Assembly (NCBI RefSeq): GCF_900116435.1
Contig: NZ_FPAZ01000008.1
Coordinates: forward strand, 1-64,000
Source: Pseudoalteromonas lipolytica
Lineage (GTDB): Bacteria > Pseudomonadota > Gammaproteobacteria > Enterobacterales > Alteromonadaceae
DNA length: 64,000 nt
Reading direction: 5' to 3'
The translations under genes and the position numbers were made by a program. Numbering within the stretch: position 1 is the first letter of the stretch; each line of letters starts with the position of its first letter. The notes beneath the pieces were generated by a model. The model was not told the DNA's origin and searched no databases. It worked only from the letters and a program-made list of their open reading frames with translations. Positions 54,898 to 62,955 of the stretch are shown here, piece by piece.

Positions 54898-55977
54898 TTG
54901 GATCAAAACTGGCTTAGTGCCATTACCTTAAAAAGTGTCGACACGGCGGACAAACAACGCCGTGCCTTCACGTTATTTACCATGGCCTTTTTTGCCATAG
55001 CATTAATTACCACATTACTCATTTTGAACTATCAGGTGTATGCCTTACCGCTTACAGTGATGCTGCTAATAAGCGATATAGCCATCGTCGGGTGTTTACT
55101 TTATTACTTTCGAACGGGAAATCTCACTGCAATCGCCTGCATTATCTTATTAATTATTATGCTGTTGTGTATCTCACTGGTGTATACCGGAGGTAAAGAA
55201 AATACAGCATTGTATTGGCTAATGTTTTATCCGGTTGTTGCCTATGTAACGCTAGGGCTTAAAGTGGGTAGTGTATTTGTGGCCATTATGTACTTAAGCA
55301 CTACACTTTTGTTGTTTGGTGCTGATGTTGGTCAGGTAAGCTATGGTCATGTTGAAATGACACGATTTTTGGCCTCGTTCACATTGGTTATTTTGTTCTC
55401 TGGGATCAGTGAATTTTTCCGTCAAAAAAGCCATCAAAAAATTGCTGATATTACCCTTATTGAAAAGCGTGACGCTTTAACCGACCCACTCACCGGGCTT
55501 GCCAATCGTCGCTATATTTATGAGCATATTTGTCCACGCTTAGAATCGGATGCACAAAGTCATTTACCCATGTCGATATTGTTAATTGATCTAGATAACT
55601 TTAAATTAGTTAATGATACCTACGGCCATGATTTTGGCGATCAGGTTTTGATTGCCTTTACGTCTATGCTTTTCGATAAGCTACGCACGACCGATATAAA
55701 AGCACGCTATGGGGGAGAAGAATTTATAATTTTATTACCCAATACCGAGCTTAAAACAGCCCATCGCGTTGCTGAAAAATTATGTGCCCATGTTGCCGAT
55801 AAGCGCATAGCTTATGATGTGGGAATGGCCGTGTCTATTACCTGTAGTATTGGTATCGCGAGCTTAAATCACGCCAGTCAGTTTAGTAAGGCTGTTAAGC
55901 GAGCCGATGATAATCTTTACAAGGCTAAAATGGCAGGGCGCAATACTGTTGTATCCAATAAACAAGAAGACGAGTAA
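54898..55977 (+). CDS. Membrane-bound GGDEF diguanylate cyclase
   Basis: Inner-membrane c-di-GMP synthase of 359 residues. Six hydrophobic helices fill about 24-172. The GGDEF domain starts at KRDALTDPLTGLANRR (190-205), with LLIDLDNFKLVNDTYGHDFG and the active-site motif GGEEF at 272-276. The start is TTG 54898, 14 bases after the chemoreceptor stop, without a strong ribosome site. It probably forms an operon with the chemoreceptor and the DsbA-like gene. Confidence 0.88.
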   Translation: MDQNWLSAITLKSVDTADKQRRAFTLFTMAFFAIALITTLLILNYQVYALPLTVMLLISDIAIVGCLLYYFRTGNLTAIACIILLIIMLLCISLVYTGGKENTALYWLMFYPVVAYVTLGLKVGSVFVAIMYLSTTLLLFGADVGQVSYGHVEMTRFLASFTLVILFSGISEFFRQKSHQKIADITLIEKRDALTDPLTGLANRRYIYEHICPRLESDAQSHLPMSILLIDLDNFKLVNDTYGHDFGDQVLIAFTSMLFDKLRTTDIKARYGGEEFIILLPNTELKTAHRVAEKLCAHVADKRIAYDVGMAVSITCSIGIASLNHASQFSKAVKRADDNLYKAKMAGRNTVVSNKQEDE

Positions 55978-56583
55978 ATGGCCAGATTAATATATGTTTA
56001 CGACCCAATGTGCAGTTGGTGCTGGGGGTACAGAGAAACGTGGTTAAAACTGCAGGCTGCGTTAACCGATAAACTCAGCATTGAGTATAAAGTAGGGGGG
56101 CTTGCACCTGATAGCGATGAGCCAATGCCTTTAGACATGCAGCAATTTTTACAGCAAACATGGCATCGAATTGAGCAGCAGCTTGGTACGAAATTTAATC
56201 ATGATTTTTGGCATACAGCTCAACCACGCCGCTCTACCTATCCAGCATGTCGTGCGGTGCTTGTTGCAAGACAACACGAAAAAGAGCCCGAAATGCTCTT
56301 TGCCATTCAAAAAGCCTACTACTTAAACGCACAAAACCCATCTGACATAAGCACCCTTGCTAATCTAGCAGAGCAAATAGGCTTAGATAAAACAGTCTTT
56401 ATTAAAGCTATTCAAAGTGATGCTATCAATGCGTTATTAATGGCTGAAATAAACGCAGCGCGTTCACTGCCAATCCAAGGCTTTCCTTCTTTAGTGCTCG
56501 AAAATAAAGGGGAGTACCATGTAATCCCAATTAATTACCTTGATTGGGAAGCCAGTTATCAGCAGATCCTTTCGCTTATATAG
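55978..56583 (+). CDS. DsbA-family thioredoxin-fold protein
   Basis: Thioredoxin-like protein of 201 residues without a signal peptide, so cytoplasmic. Active-site motif DPMCSWCWGYRET holds the C12-x-x-C15 pair; the insert helices include YPACRAVLVARQHEKE, and IQGFPSLVLENKGEYHVIP carries the cis-Pro. It resembles the FrnE/HCCA-isomerase-like branch of DsbA proteins. The ATG directly follows the GGDEF stop. Partner and substrate are unknown. Confidence 0.85.
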   Translation: MARLIYVYDPMCSWCWGYRETWLKLQAALTDKLSIEYKVGGLAPDSDEPMPLDMQQFLQQTWHRIEQQLGTKFNHDFWHTAQPRRSTYPACRAVLVARQHEKEPEMLFAIQKAYYLNAQNPSDISTLANLAEQIGLDKTVFIKAIQSDAINALLMAEINAARSLPIQGFPSLVLENKGEYHVIPINYLDWEASYQQILSLI

Positions 56584-56734
56584 TCTCAAAGCCAGCTCTT
56601 TTGTTTTTTAAGAGGGGGGTCATTTAACGAGGGGGAGTAGGAAAATTTCATATCACTTTTTTGACTAATTATTTATTAGAGCAATCAATTAGTTGAGTAA
56701 TATTGAAACATTCTTCTATTGTTATGGTTTGAGC

Positions 56735-56912
56735 GCTTGCATAGTTAAAATAACGACCCAATCACTCGTTTTGTGAGTATGGAAAAAGAAGAGCAACCAA
56801 CTTTTTATATATAGTAATTGGTTAATAACTTTGTTAATAATAAGTCTTTAAGATAATTGAGCTTCAGCGTGGTATAAAAATGACCGACTAGCTCGATATA
56901 TACCTGTTAGGT
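56735..56912 (+). other. Cassette leader A (attI-like?), homologous to leader B
   Basis: About 178 bp ending in the recombination core GTTAGGT (56906-56912). It shares with 62775-62955 the block GCTTGCATAGT...AACGACCCAATC-A/G-CTCGTTTT, the G+T-rich middle and GTGGTA-n-AAAAA near the 3' end. A stem TTGAGCT (56857-56863)/AGCTCGA (56890-56896) begins 49 bases before the core, as in leader B, though the arm sequences differ. No typical attC 5' half was found. The 150 bp between the DsbA-like gene and this leader hold nothing I can name. Confidence 0.55.
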
Positions 56913-57390
56913 ATTTAGGAGAATCACGGAATGATCGAAGCAAGTTGTCATTGTGGCAACATTAAAATAGCGGTTCCTGAAATCACAGATACGGTTACAA
57001 GTTGTAATTGTTCTGCTTGCAGTAAGTATGCATCTTTATGGGCTTACTTTTCACCCAAAGACGTTAAATTTACTACGATAGATAATTCTATTGCTTCATA
57101 TTCTTGGGGTGATAAAACCATTGAATTCCATCACTGTAATAACTGCGGTTGTTTAACTCATTACACACCAACAGAACTTGGCAATAAAGATAAAATGGCT
57201 GTCAATTTTCGTTTAGTAAATGCAAATATTCTTAGCGCTCTTAAAATTAGATATTTTGACGGCGCAGACACATGGAAAGAAATAAAGCAGTAAATGCCTA
57301 ACAAGGCATTCTAAGTTGGACAAATTGTCGTGAACTTTTTGTTCGTGTCTTGCCTATTTTAGCTAACAGCAATTTGCCGCTTAAATGGCG
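56907..57390 (+). mobile_element. Integron gene cassette 1
   Basis: A 484-bp unit from TTAGGT after leader A to the G of GTTAACC in attC 1. It contains one gene in the usual direction and ends with an attC site. Its limits follow from the cleavage rule G^TTRRRY. Confidence 0.75.
56931..57293 (+). CDS. GFA-family zinc protein in a cassette
   Basis: Small protein of 120 residues of the GFA (glutathione-dependent formaldehyde-activating enzyme-like, CENP-V) family. Cys ligands are C6, C8, C25, C27, C30, C69 and C72, in CHCG, CNCSAC and HHCNNCGC, the family's standard seven-Cys pattern for two zinc ions. GGAGAATCAC precedes the ATG. Function in bacteria is mostly unknown; S-hydroxymethylglutathione chemistry is shown for only a few members. 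Encoded in an integron cassette, so likely transferred. Confidence 0.87.
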   Translation: MIEASCHCGNIKIAVPEITDTVTSCNCSACSKYASLWAYFSPKDVKFTTIDNSIASYSWGDKTIEFHHCNNCGCLTHYTPTELGNKDKMAVNFRLVNANILSALKIRYFDGADTWKEIKQ

Positions 57391-57396
57391 TTAACC
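57296..57396 (+). other. attC site 1
   Basis: Imperfect inverted repeat from GCCTAAC (57296-57302) to GTTAACC (57390-57396), three bases after the cassette 1 stop. The left AACAAGGCATTCTAAGTTGG matches the reverse complement of the right end (AACGCCATTTAAGCGG) with extra unpaired bases on the left, the mark of attC sites. Confidence 0.85.
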
Positions 57397-58421
57397 TTAT
57401 CAATAATATGTATTAGATTATGCGAAATTTTTATAAAATCCATCTGCTAACAACACTTTTATTTGGAGTGTTATCATTCAAAACACTTGGCCAAGACCAA
57501 TCAGCTACCTACGAAATAATTAATCTTGCTGATGATTTTTATTCTGTATATCAGTCAAGCAAAACGTTATCCCCTGAAAAGAGAGCAGAGCAGTTTTCAC
57601 AATATTTCACCTCTCAGTTTGAGCCTTTCTATAGTAATAAGAGCTTTGTTAAATCCATTGAAAGTTTCAGTGAGATAGAAGACGTATACTTATTAAAAAA
57701 CAGAGAGTTATCTAAAAATTTAAAGGGTAGCATGGACTCGTTTATTGCTACTTTTGAAGATTTTAAATCTGAAACACCAATATATATACTCCATTCGCTC
57801 GGTGGCTTTAATGGGGCAACACGTGATTTGAATGGCAAATCTTACTTAATGTTTGGTGTAGATCTGATGGCTAAATACCATAACTGGAAGAATGACACCC
57901 CATTTTTTCATCATGAGCTATTTCATGTTTACCATGAAAACTTTTTTCAATGTAATGATGAACTCTGGTGCTCGCTATGGACTGAGGGCTTAGCAACGTA
58001 CGTGTCACACCAGCTGAATTCGTCTGCGAGTAATGATGAATTGATGCTAAACATACCTGAAAATATGATTAAAAATGTCCGTTCTAGACTGCGTTATTCG
58101 CTGACTGATCTAAAAGGAAAATTTTACTCGAAAAATCCTGAAACATACTCTGCATTCTTTAGTTTCAGAAAAGATGAGACAAATTTGCCATACCGCAGAG
58201 GTTATTACCTAGGCTACATTTTAGCTAAAGAAATAGGCAAAGATTACAGTTTAGAAGAGTTGGCAAAAATGGAGAAAAAGACCGTAGAGTTATTATTACT
58301 AAAAGAACTTGATTCCTTAATTAAATTGCAAGGCTAACAAATAGTTAAACTGGGTCTTAAAACAGTTTATTTTGAATTTCTCACTATTCTAGCAAACTAT
58401 TTTAAGCCCGTTTACGTTGGG
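57391..58421 (+). mobile_element. Integron gene cassette 2
   Basis: About 1031 bp from TTAACC to the G of GTTATAG in attC 2, with one gene filling most of it. The 5' noncoding part is only 29 bp, normal for cassettes. Confidence 0.75.
57420..58337 (+). CDS. Exported gluzincin-like protein in a cassette
   Basis: Predicted secreted zinc peptidase of 305 residues. A signal peptide covers about 1-24 (LLFGVLSFKTLG-Q). The metal site is HELFH at 165-169 with E189 in WTEGLATYVS, the gluzincin layout HExxH-(19)-E. Three Cys-like positions near 178-184 (QCNDELWCSLW) may form a disulphide. No named family is certain; DUF2268-like proteases have a similar site. The stop TAA lies within the attC 5' core, usual for cassette genes. 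A+T-rich codon use suggests transfer. Confidence 0.75.
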   Translation: MRNFYKIHLLTTLLFGVLSFKTLGQDQSATYEIINLADDFYSVYQSSKTLSPEKRAEQFSQYFTSQFEPFYSNKSFVKSIESFSEIEDVYLLKNRELSKNLKGSMDSFIATFEDFKSETPIYILHSLGGFNGATRDLNGKSYLMFGVDLMAKYHNWKNDTPFFHHELFHVYHENFFQCNDELWCSLWTEGLATYVSHQLNSSASNDELMLNIPENMIKNVRSRLRYSLTDLKGKFYSKNPETYSAFFSFRKDETNLPYRRGYYLGYILAKEIGKDYSLEELAKMEKKTVELLLLKELDSLIKLQG

Positions 58422-58427
58422 TTATAG
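58332..58427 (+). other. attC site 2
   Basis: GGCTAAC (58332-58338) to GTTATAG (58421-58427). The left TTAAACTGGGTCTTAAAA and the reverse complement of the right (TAAACGGGCTTAAA) match with extra bases T and T on the left arm. No further cassette gene follows in this cluster; the next 100 bp hold GACGAG...CTCGTC and GGGTTAACG but no convincing attC. Confidence 0.85.
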
Positions 58428-58532
58428 ATCATAGACTCAACGCGTTCCTGACCTTTGACGAGATATATTACTCGTCTTTGCCTCATTATGGGTTAACGCA
58501 AATAATCTAAAGATCTGTTTTGAGCGAAGCAG

Positions 58533-58847
58533 TCAATCAAAAGTTTTGATGTCTGAAGTCAAGATTTGATCCTCGTTGGCTTTTTCAAAACGAATGGGCA
58601 CGAGCTTTTGTAATAGTGGCAACACAAGCAAAGGCTCAGAGCGATTATCAATACAAACAACGGCATTTGCACTACTCAGCGCTCTCACCAATGCGTTAAC
58701 AGGGGCTATATCGTCCAAAGACTCAATAAAACAATTGTCTTTCTCAAACTTACTAATATCGTCGAAATACGCATCAGGCGAAAAACAATATAACTCAAGC
58801 GGCTTAACTACCGCGTTATTGTTGTTTGATAGTTTTTTCCCTAACAC
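58533..58847 (-). CDS. Hypothetical protein, possibly 5'-truncated
   Basis: A leftward frame of 104 codons starting at GTG 58847 with no good ribosome site. The frame is open upstream only a few codons (KAHPLI) to a stop. The composition looks like real protein (ALSSANAVVCIDNRSEPLLVLP) and it ends with TGA at 58533. I know no matching family. It may be the tail of a gene broken at the edge of the cassette cluster. A rightward frame over the same bases is less convincing. Confidence 0.4.
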   Translation of the reverse strand: MLGKKLSNNNNAVVKPLELYCFSPDAYFDDISKFEKDNCFIESLDDIAPVNALVRALSSANAVVCIDNRSEPLLVLPLLQKLVPIRFEKANEDQILTSDIKTFD

Positions 58848-59010
58848 GATGAGTGGATGAGCTTTTTATCCAATCCGAGCTTAAGCAAAAGCATATTTAT
58901 TAAATCCATGTACTTCACTGAATACCAAATTAAAATAGCGTCATATTTTTATCGTGCATTATTAGGTACATTAAAACAATAGCTATTTTGATGAATTACC
59001 AGCGATTGCG

Positions 59011-59316
59011 CTATGCACTATGAGTAAGTAATTTAATCCATTCATCTGCGTTTGACACAATGAATTGATATTTATTACCATCTTTTAATATGATTTCAAT
59101 TGCATCACGTGTATAAGGCAAAATACCTGCAACTTTACCAGTACACTTACTCACTTTGACAATTTCACGCTGTGCAAACATATAAGGTCCTAACCCAAAT
59201 TGCGCATTAAACGGTGCAAAATGAATATCGGTGTTGGTTAGCCAAAATCTACCGTCGGCTTTGATTGTCCCTTGTTGAATCGTGGCGATTGACGATTTGA
59301 TTGTTATTGCATGCAT
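59011..59316 (-). CDS. GRAM-domain-like small protein
   Basis: Cytoplasmic 101-residue protein with a PH/GRAM-like pattern of beta strands: GTIKADGRFWLTNTDIHFAPF, FAQREIVKVSKCTG and DAIEIILKDGNKYQFIVSNADEWIKLL. The final helix with a Trp is typical of the fold. AAGAGATA precedes the ATG. GRAM domains bind lipids or proteins; the partner here is unknown. It is downstream of the acyltransferase gene on the same strand, about 70 bp away. Confidence 0.7.
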   Translation of the reverse strand: MHAITIKSSIATIQQGTIKADGRFWLTNTDIHFAPFNAQFGLGPYMFAQREIVKVSKCTGKVAGILPYTRDAIEIILKDGNKYQFIVSNADEWIKLLTHSA

Positions 59317-59387
59317 AATAGTATCTCTTGATGTAGCTCTTAATGTGTCAGTTTTGCTGCTTTTAAGTCATTACCAAGTGACGACAT

Positions 59388-60557
59388 TTAGGCTGACTGT
59401 ATTATCTTTCTCTTGGTTTGCCTACCGTTAAGTAGTGCGCCAAACCATGTATTTTTAACTAATAATAAATAACTTATTTGACCTATAAGTAATGTTACAA
59501 CCACGCTAACTATAAACTTTACTAAAACAGGCAAATTAGTATTAATCAATGGCATCTGAATATAAATCAGCACTGGCACATGTATTAAATAAATCCAATA
59601 TGATGCATTTGATATGCTGCGACTGAGCTTACTTTTGTGATTTAAAAAACGATGCCCAAGTAAAAACGTTATGGCGGTTAACAAAATAACACTCAGTCCT
59701 TGTGATAAAACATGCAATACATATAGCTCTCCCGCTGCGGAAAAAGACCCCGTAGTTGCGGCAGCAATCACTTCATCTAAGCTTGGCGCGGCTGGTAATA
59801 AAGAAAAATAGCCAGTCAGTGATATTGCAACACCCAAAATAAGAGGCCATAAGTACCTATGATATGACGAAATGAGCTGTTGTTTTCTATAAAGCCCTAC
59901 TCCTAAACAATAAAAACTGCCGTAAAAACCATACGACCACAACTGTGGCGTGAGCTTATCGGGAGCTGGGAATGGAATAGATTGCCCCATTAATGAAAGC
60001 GTTAACACGATGGGAAGTACAACCCACATAAATAAAGGGTGAACGCTAAGCGCATCGAATTTATTACCTAATAAGTTAGTTGTTTTCAACAACCAATGAA
60101 TTAAGCAAAACTGATATAAATTCCACAAAAACCATAAGTGCATAGTGCTAACAACAGGCTCTTTAATGACTTGAAACACAGCAAAAATTGGCGGTATTGG
60201 ATTAGCTATATCGGCTCCAAAACTCAAGGCATGGTAGTAAATAGCAAAGCTTAGCGGTAAAAAAACAATAAAAGGCAGTAATATATGTTGACTGCGATGG
60301 CGTAAAAATCGCGCGTTGCTCGATTTATCTATTAAAAGTGCACTGCAAAACCCTGCAATAATAAAAAATAACGGCATCCGAAATAAGTGCAGCGTATGCG
60401 TAATATAATCAAATAGACCATGTGTGCTTGGGTCTGCCGTAAACCAAATATTGCTAAAGAACGGACTGTAGGCTAAAGCGGCATGAAATACTATGCCGAG
60501 CAATAGCGCGAGGCTGCGTAAATTATCAATGTAATGTAATCGACTGTCTTTATTCAT
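59388..60557 (-). CDS. Acyltransferase-3 family membrane protein (MdoC-like)
   Basis: Integral membrane acyltransferase of 389 residues with about ten helices. RLHYIDNLRSLALLLGIVFHA is the N-terminal signature with the catalytic-type His and the Arg; LFRMPLFFIIAGFCSALL follows, and MHLWFLWNLYQFCLIHWLL is the OpgC/MdoC-like segment. Such proteins add acetyl or succinyl groups to periplasmic glucans or surface sugars. I use ATG 60557 over a TTG four codons earlier. Divergent from the sensor kinase gene. Confidence 0.85.
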   Translation of the reverse strand: MNKDSRLHYIDNLRSLALLLGIVFHAALAYSPFFSNIWFTADPSTHGLFDYITHTLHLFRMPLFFIIAGFCSALLIDKSSNARFLRHRSQHILLPFIVFLPLSFAIYYHALSFGADIANPIPPIFAVFQVIKEPVVSTMHLWFLWNLYQFCLIHWLLKTTNLLGNKFDALSVHPLFMWVVLPIVLTLSLMGQSIPFPAPDKLTPQLWSYGFYGSFYCLGVGLYRKQQLISSYHRYLWPLILGVAISLTGYFSLLPAAPSLDEVIAAATTGSFSAAGELYVLHVLSQGLSVILLTAITFLLGHRFLNHKSKLSRSISNASYWIYLIHVPVLIYIQMPLINTNLPVLVKFIVSVVVTLLIGQISYLLLVKNTWFGALLNGRQTKRKIIQSA

Positions 60558-60695
60558 TAATGTGCCCAACTAATTTTTATTAATAAAGCATAAATGATTG
60601 AGGCATAATGGCACTAGTCACAAAGCTCATAGCCCGAGCTATGACAGATGTCACTGTTTTTAAATCGCGAGTTCTGCAATAATTGCTAAAAAAAT

Positions 60696-61853
60696 ATGGT
60701 CATAGTAATGGAATCAACTATACGACATACAACCGATTGGCATTTCTCAACATTGGCATCGTGGCTTGGGGTGACATCGGCGTGTGCCTATTATGCAAAC
60801 TCAGAATTAGCACTATATTTGCAAGTCATAGTAAGTGGTTCCATTTTAGCCATTTTGCTGTATGTGTTAAAACAACCCAATAAATTTGTTCACGGCGTAG
60901 CACTTGGCTATTTCCTGCTTATTTTGGTTATGATACAACTGAGTTCAACGTCCTTAGTTTTTATCCACCTAGTGATGTTTACCGCGGTTTTTAGTCCTCA
61001 TTTTTCGCTTCCTAAAATACTGGCTTGCGTTGTGGCCGCCATGCTGGTGTATGGTTTAACGCATTATGCGCGCTGGGAAAATGGCATTCCTTGGATCACG
61101 TTTACAATTTGGTTTTTCTTTTGCTTGATGAATTGGTTTGTCAGTCGCCGGATTGTCGAAAGTTTAAATACACATTACCAATCCCGCCAAAACTACAAAG
61201 AGTTAAAAGCCACCCAACACATGATGGGGGTGATGCATGCAGCGCAAGAGCGACAAAAGATATCACGCGAGCTCCATGACTCACTCGGCCATAAGCTTAC
61301 CGCGCTCAGCATTAATTTAGATTTTGCTAAAAGAGCAGCAAATGAAGCCACCGTTGAAACCCTCTCTCTTTGCCACCAACTTAGCCAAGAAGTATTGGCA
61401 GAAGTGCGCGAAATCGTTTCCACTCAACGCAATGACAAAACGATACTTAAACAAGCTCTTGAGGCGATTTGCGAACTAACACCTAATTTACACTGTGATC
61501 TCCAACTAAGTAAGGAGACAGAGCAGCTCCCTCAAGACTACGCCCTTTGTGTATTGCGGTTTACCCAAGAGATGATCAGCAACACCCTTAAACATACCCA
61601 AGCAAACCATTTTACTTTGCATGTAAATGTCACCCACGTTGGCGAACAGCTGCTGTTAGTTGCAAAAGCGTATCACAATCAACCAGAGACCCATTTACCA
61701 AAACAAGGGAACGGATTAGCAGGATTAAATGAGCGAATGGCACAATTTAGCGGTGAATTTTCACAACACCTTGAGCAAGAAACACTGATCAATACCATGA
61801 CATTACCACTAAATTTAGAAGAAAAAAGCCATGATAAAGTGCCTACTAGTTGA
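60696..61853 (+). CDS. DesK/NarX-type membrane sensor histidine kinase
   Basis: Sensor kinase of 385 residues. Six hydrophobic helices at about 19-150 form a compact membrane sensor, as in DesK. HisKA_3 holds the phospho-accepting H194 in SRELHDSLGHKL. The ATPase part has QEMISNTLKHTQA (N box) and QGNGLAGLNERM (G box). No separate periplasmic domain, so it may sense membrane state. It overlaps the response regulator by 23 bp and is divergent from the acyltransferase, which it may control. Confidence 0.88.
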   Translation: MVIVMESTIRHTTDWHFSTLASWLGVTSACAYYANSELALYLQVIVSGSILAILLYVLKQPNKFVHGVALGYFLLILVMIQLSSTSLVFIHLVMFTAVFSPHFSLPKILACVVAAMLVYGLTHYARWENGIPWITFTIWFFFCLMNWFVSRRIVESLNTHYQSRQNYKELKATQHMMGVMHAAQERQKISRELHDSLGHKLTALSINLDFAKRAANEATVETLSLCHQLSQEVLAEVREIVSTQRNDKTILKQALEAICELTPNLHCDLQLSKETEQLPQDYALCVLRFTQEMISNTLKHTQANHFTLHVNVTHVGEQLLLVAKAYHNQPETHLPKQGNGLAGLNERMAQFSGEFSQHLEQETLINTMTLPLNLEEKSHDKVPTS

Positions 61854-62445
61854 AGATCAGACATTAGTTCGTTTAGGCCTCGCTAATTTACTTAACCTTG
61901 ATAGCGCCATTAATATCGAAGCCCAAGCTGAAGATGGCTTGCAAGCGCTTACACTATTAGCTGAGCATAGTTTTGACATTGCTTTACTCGATATGAGAAT
62001 GCCGAATTTAGATGGGCTCGGCGTGCTGCAAAAAATGCGTGAAAAGGGTGATAAAACCCCTGTGCTGATCATTACCACATTTGAAGATTGTGATGTATTA
62101 GTCAAAGCCCTTAACCTAGGTGCTCGTGGGTATGTGCTTAAAAACATTGAACTTGAAGAACTCATTAGCGCTATAAAGCAGGTCGTTGCAGGTGAGCGAG
62201 TATTGCAAAGTGCGGTGACTGATTTTTTACTCAAAAAGGAACTAAGCCCTCAGCTCTGCTTAACGGACAAAGAACAAACCGTATTGCAGTGTTTGTCTTT
62301 GGGTATGCCAAACAAAATGATTGCCAAAAAATTAGATAACTCTGAGGGGACTATTCGTAATCATGTGTCACAAATTCTTGCCAAATTAGATGTAAAAGAC
62401 CGCACTCAGGCCGTTATAAAAGCCATTAATCAAAACCTAATTTAA
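61831..62445 (+). CDS. NarL/LuxR-family response regulator
   Basis: Two-component response regulator of 204 residues. Receiver residues: acidic pair in VEDQ (8-9), phospho-acceptor D54 in ALLDMRMPNLDG, Thr in LIITTFED, and Lys in GYVLKNIELEEL. The C-terminal LuxR helix-turn-helix is LTDKEQTVLQCLSLGMPNK to NHVSQILAKLDVKDRTQAV. Coupled to the kinase upstream. The pair looks like DesK/DesR, so control of membrane lipids or the adjacent acyltransferase is plausible, not shown. Confidence 0.9.
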   Translation: MIKCLLVEDQTLVRLGLANLLNLDSAINIEAQAEDGLQALTLLAEHSFDIALLDMRMPNLDGLGVLQKMREKGDKTPVLIITTFEDCDVLVKALNLGARGYVLKNIELEELISAIKQVVAGERVLQSAVTDFLLKKELSPQLCLTDKEQTVLQCLSLGMPNKMIAKKLDNSEGTIRNHVSQILAKLDVKDRTQAVIKAINQNLI

Positions 62446-62774
62446 CACGCGAACAACACCAAATTACTATTTTTGATTATGCTTAAGTGGTGCAATCAAC
62501 ATAAATAAGAGTAAACAAAACCAACTAATAAACAAACAGGCGACTATCCATGCGAGCTTTTCTTGGCGTTCCACTTTTTGTGACCTAGCAATGAGTATGA
62601 TTGGCATCACCCAAATTTTGATTTCAGACATTAAAGATCTTCAGTGTCTGCTCATGGCACCGAACCGCCCGTCGACTCTAACTCATAACTGCCCCAAGAC
62701 GTGTTTAGGCGAATTACTCAAAAAAGCGAACTTCGGCCGTTCAAAATTGCTTTTCTATTTCGTCAAAGTATATT
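62446..62774. other. Intergenic stretch before leader B
   Basis: No gene supported: the frame at 62591-62791 has no ribosome site and no protein-like composition. The 30 bases before leader B (TTTTCTATTTCG...) resemble the same place before leader A, so the shared element may begin near 62750. Part of 62640-62720 is richer in G+C and may be remnant coding DNA. Confidence 0.35.
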
Positions 62775-62955
62775 GCTTGCATAGTCAGTAAAACGACCCA
62801 ATCGCTCGTTTTTGTCCTGAGACAAAAGCTAGAACTACTGCATTTTAGTAGTAATGGCAATTAGTTAAGAAGTTTGTTACAAATGAGTCATTCAGAAAAG
62901 CGAGCGACGCTGTGGTAGAAAAACGCGCGATTCGCTCGCTATAAACATGTTATGT
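62775..62955 (+). other. Cassette leader B (attI-like?), homologous to leader A
   Basis: About 181 bp ending in the core GTTATGT (62949-62955). It shares GCTTGCATAGT, AACGACCCAATC-n-CTCGTTTT and GTGGTA-n-AAAAA with leader A. A perfect 8-bp stem GCGAGCGA (62900-62907)/TCGCTCGC (62932-62939) starts 49 bases before the core. The same TCGCTCG occurs a third time at 62802-62808, so the left arm has two possible partners. Confidence 0.55.

Noticed and set aside
56622..56912. Leader A as one very long attC starting at ATTTAAC
   Set aside because: It would be about 290 bp, far beyond usual attC length, and the left part does not pair with the right end.
58428..58496. Possible fourth attC (ACTCAAC ... 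GGGTTAACG)
   Set aside because: The arms do not pair in the attC manner and the unit would be under 70 bp with no gene.
58576..58860. Rightward 94-codon frame opposite the hypothetical gene at 58533
   Set aside because: Composition (Ser/Ala/Leu-rich) looks like the complement of the leftward frame, and there is no ribosome site; the leftward frame is slightly better.
62591..62791. 66-codon frame before leader B
   Set aside because: It runs into the shared leader sequence, has no ribosome site, and its product resembles no protein I know.
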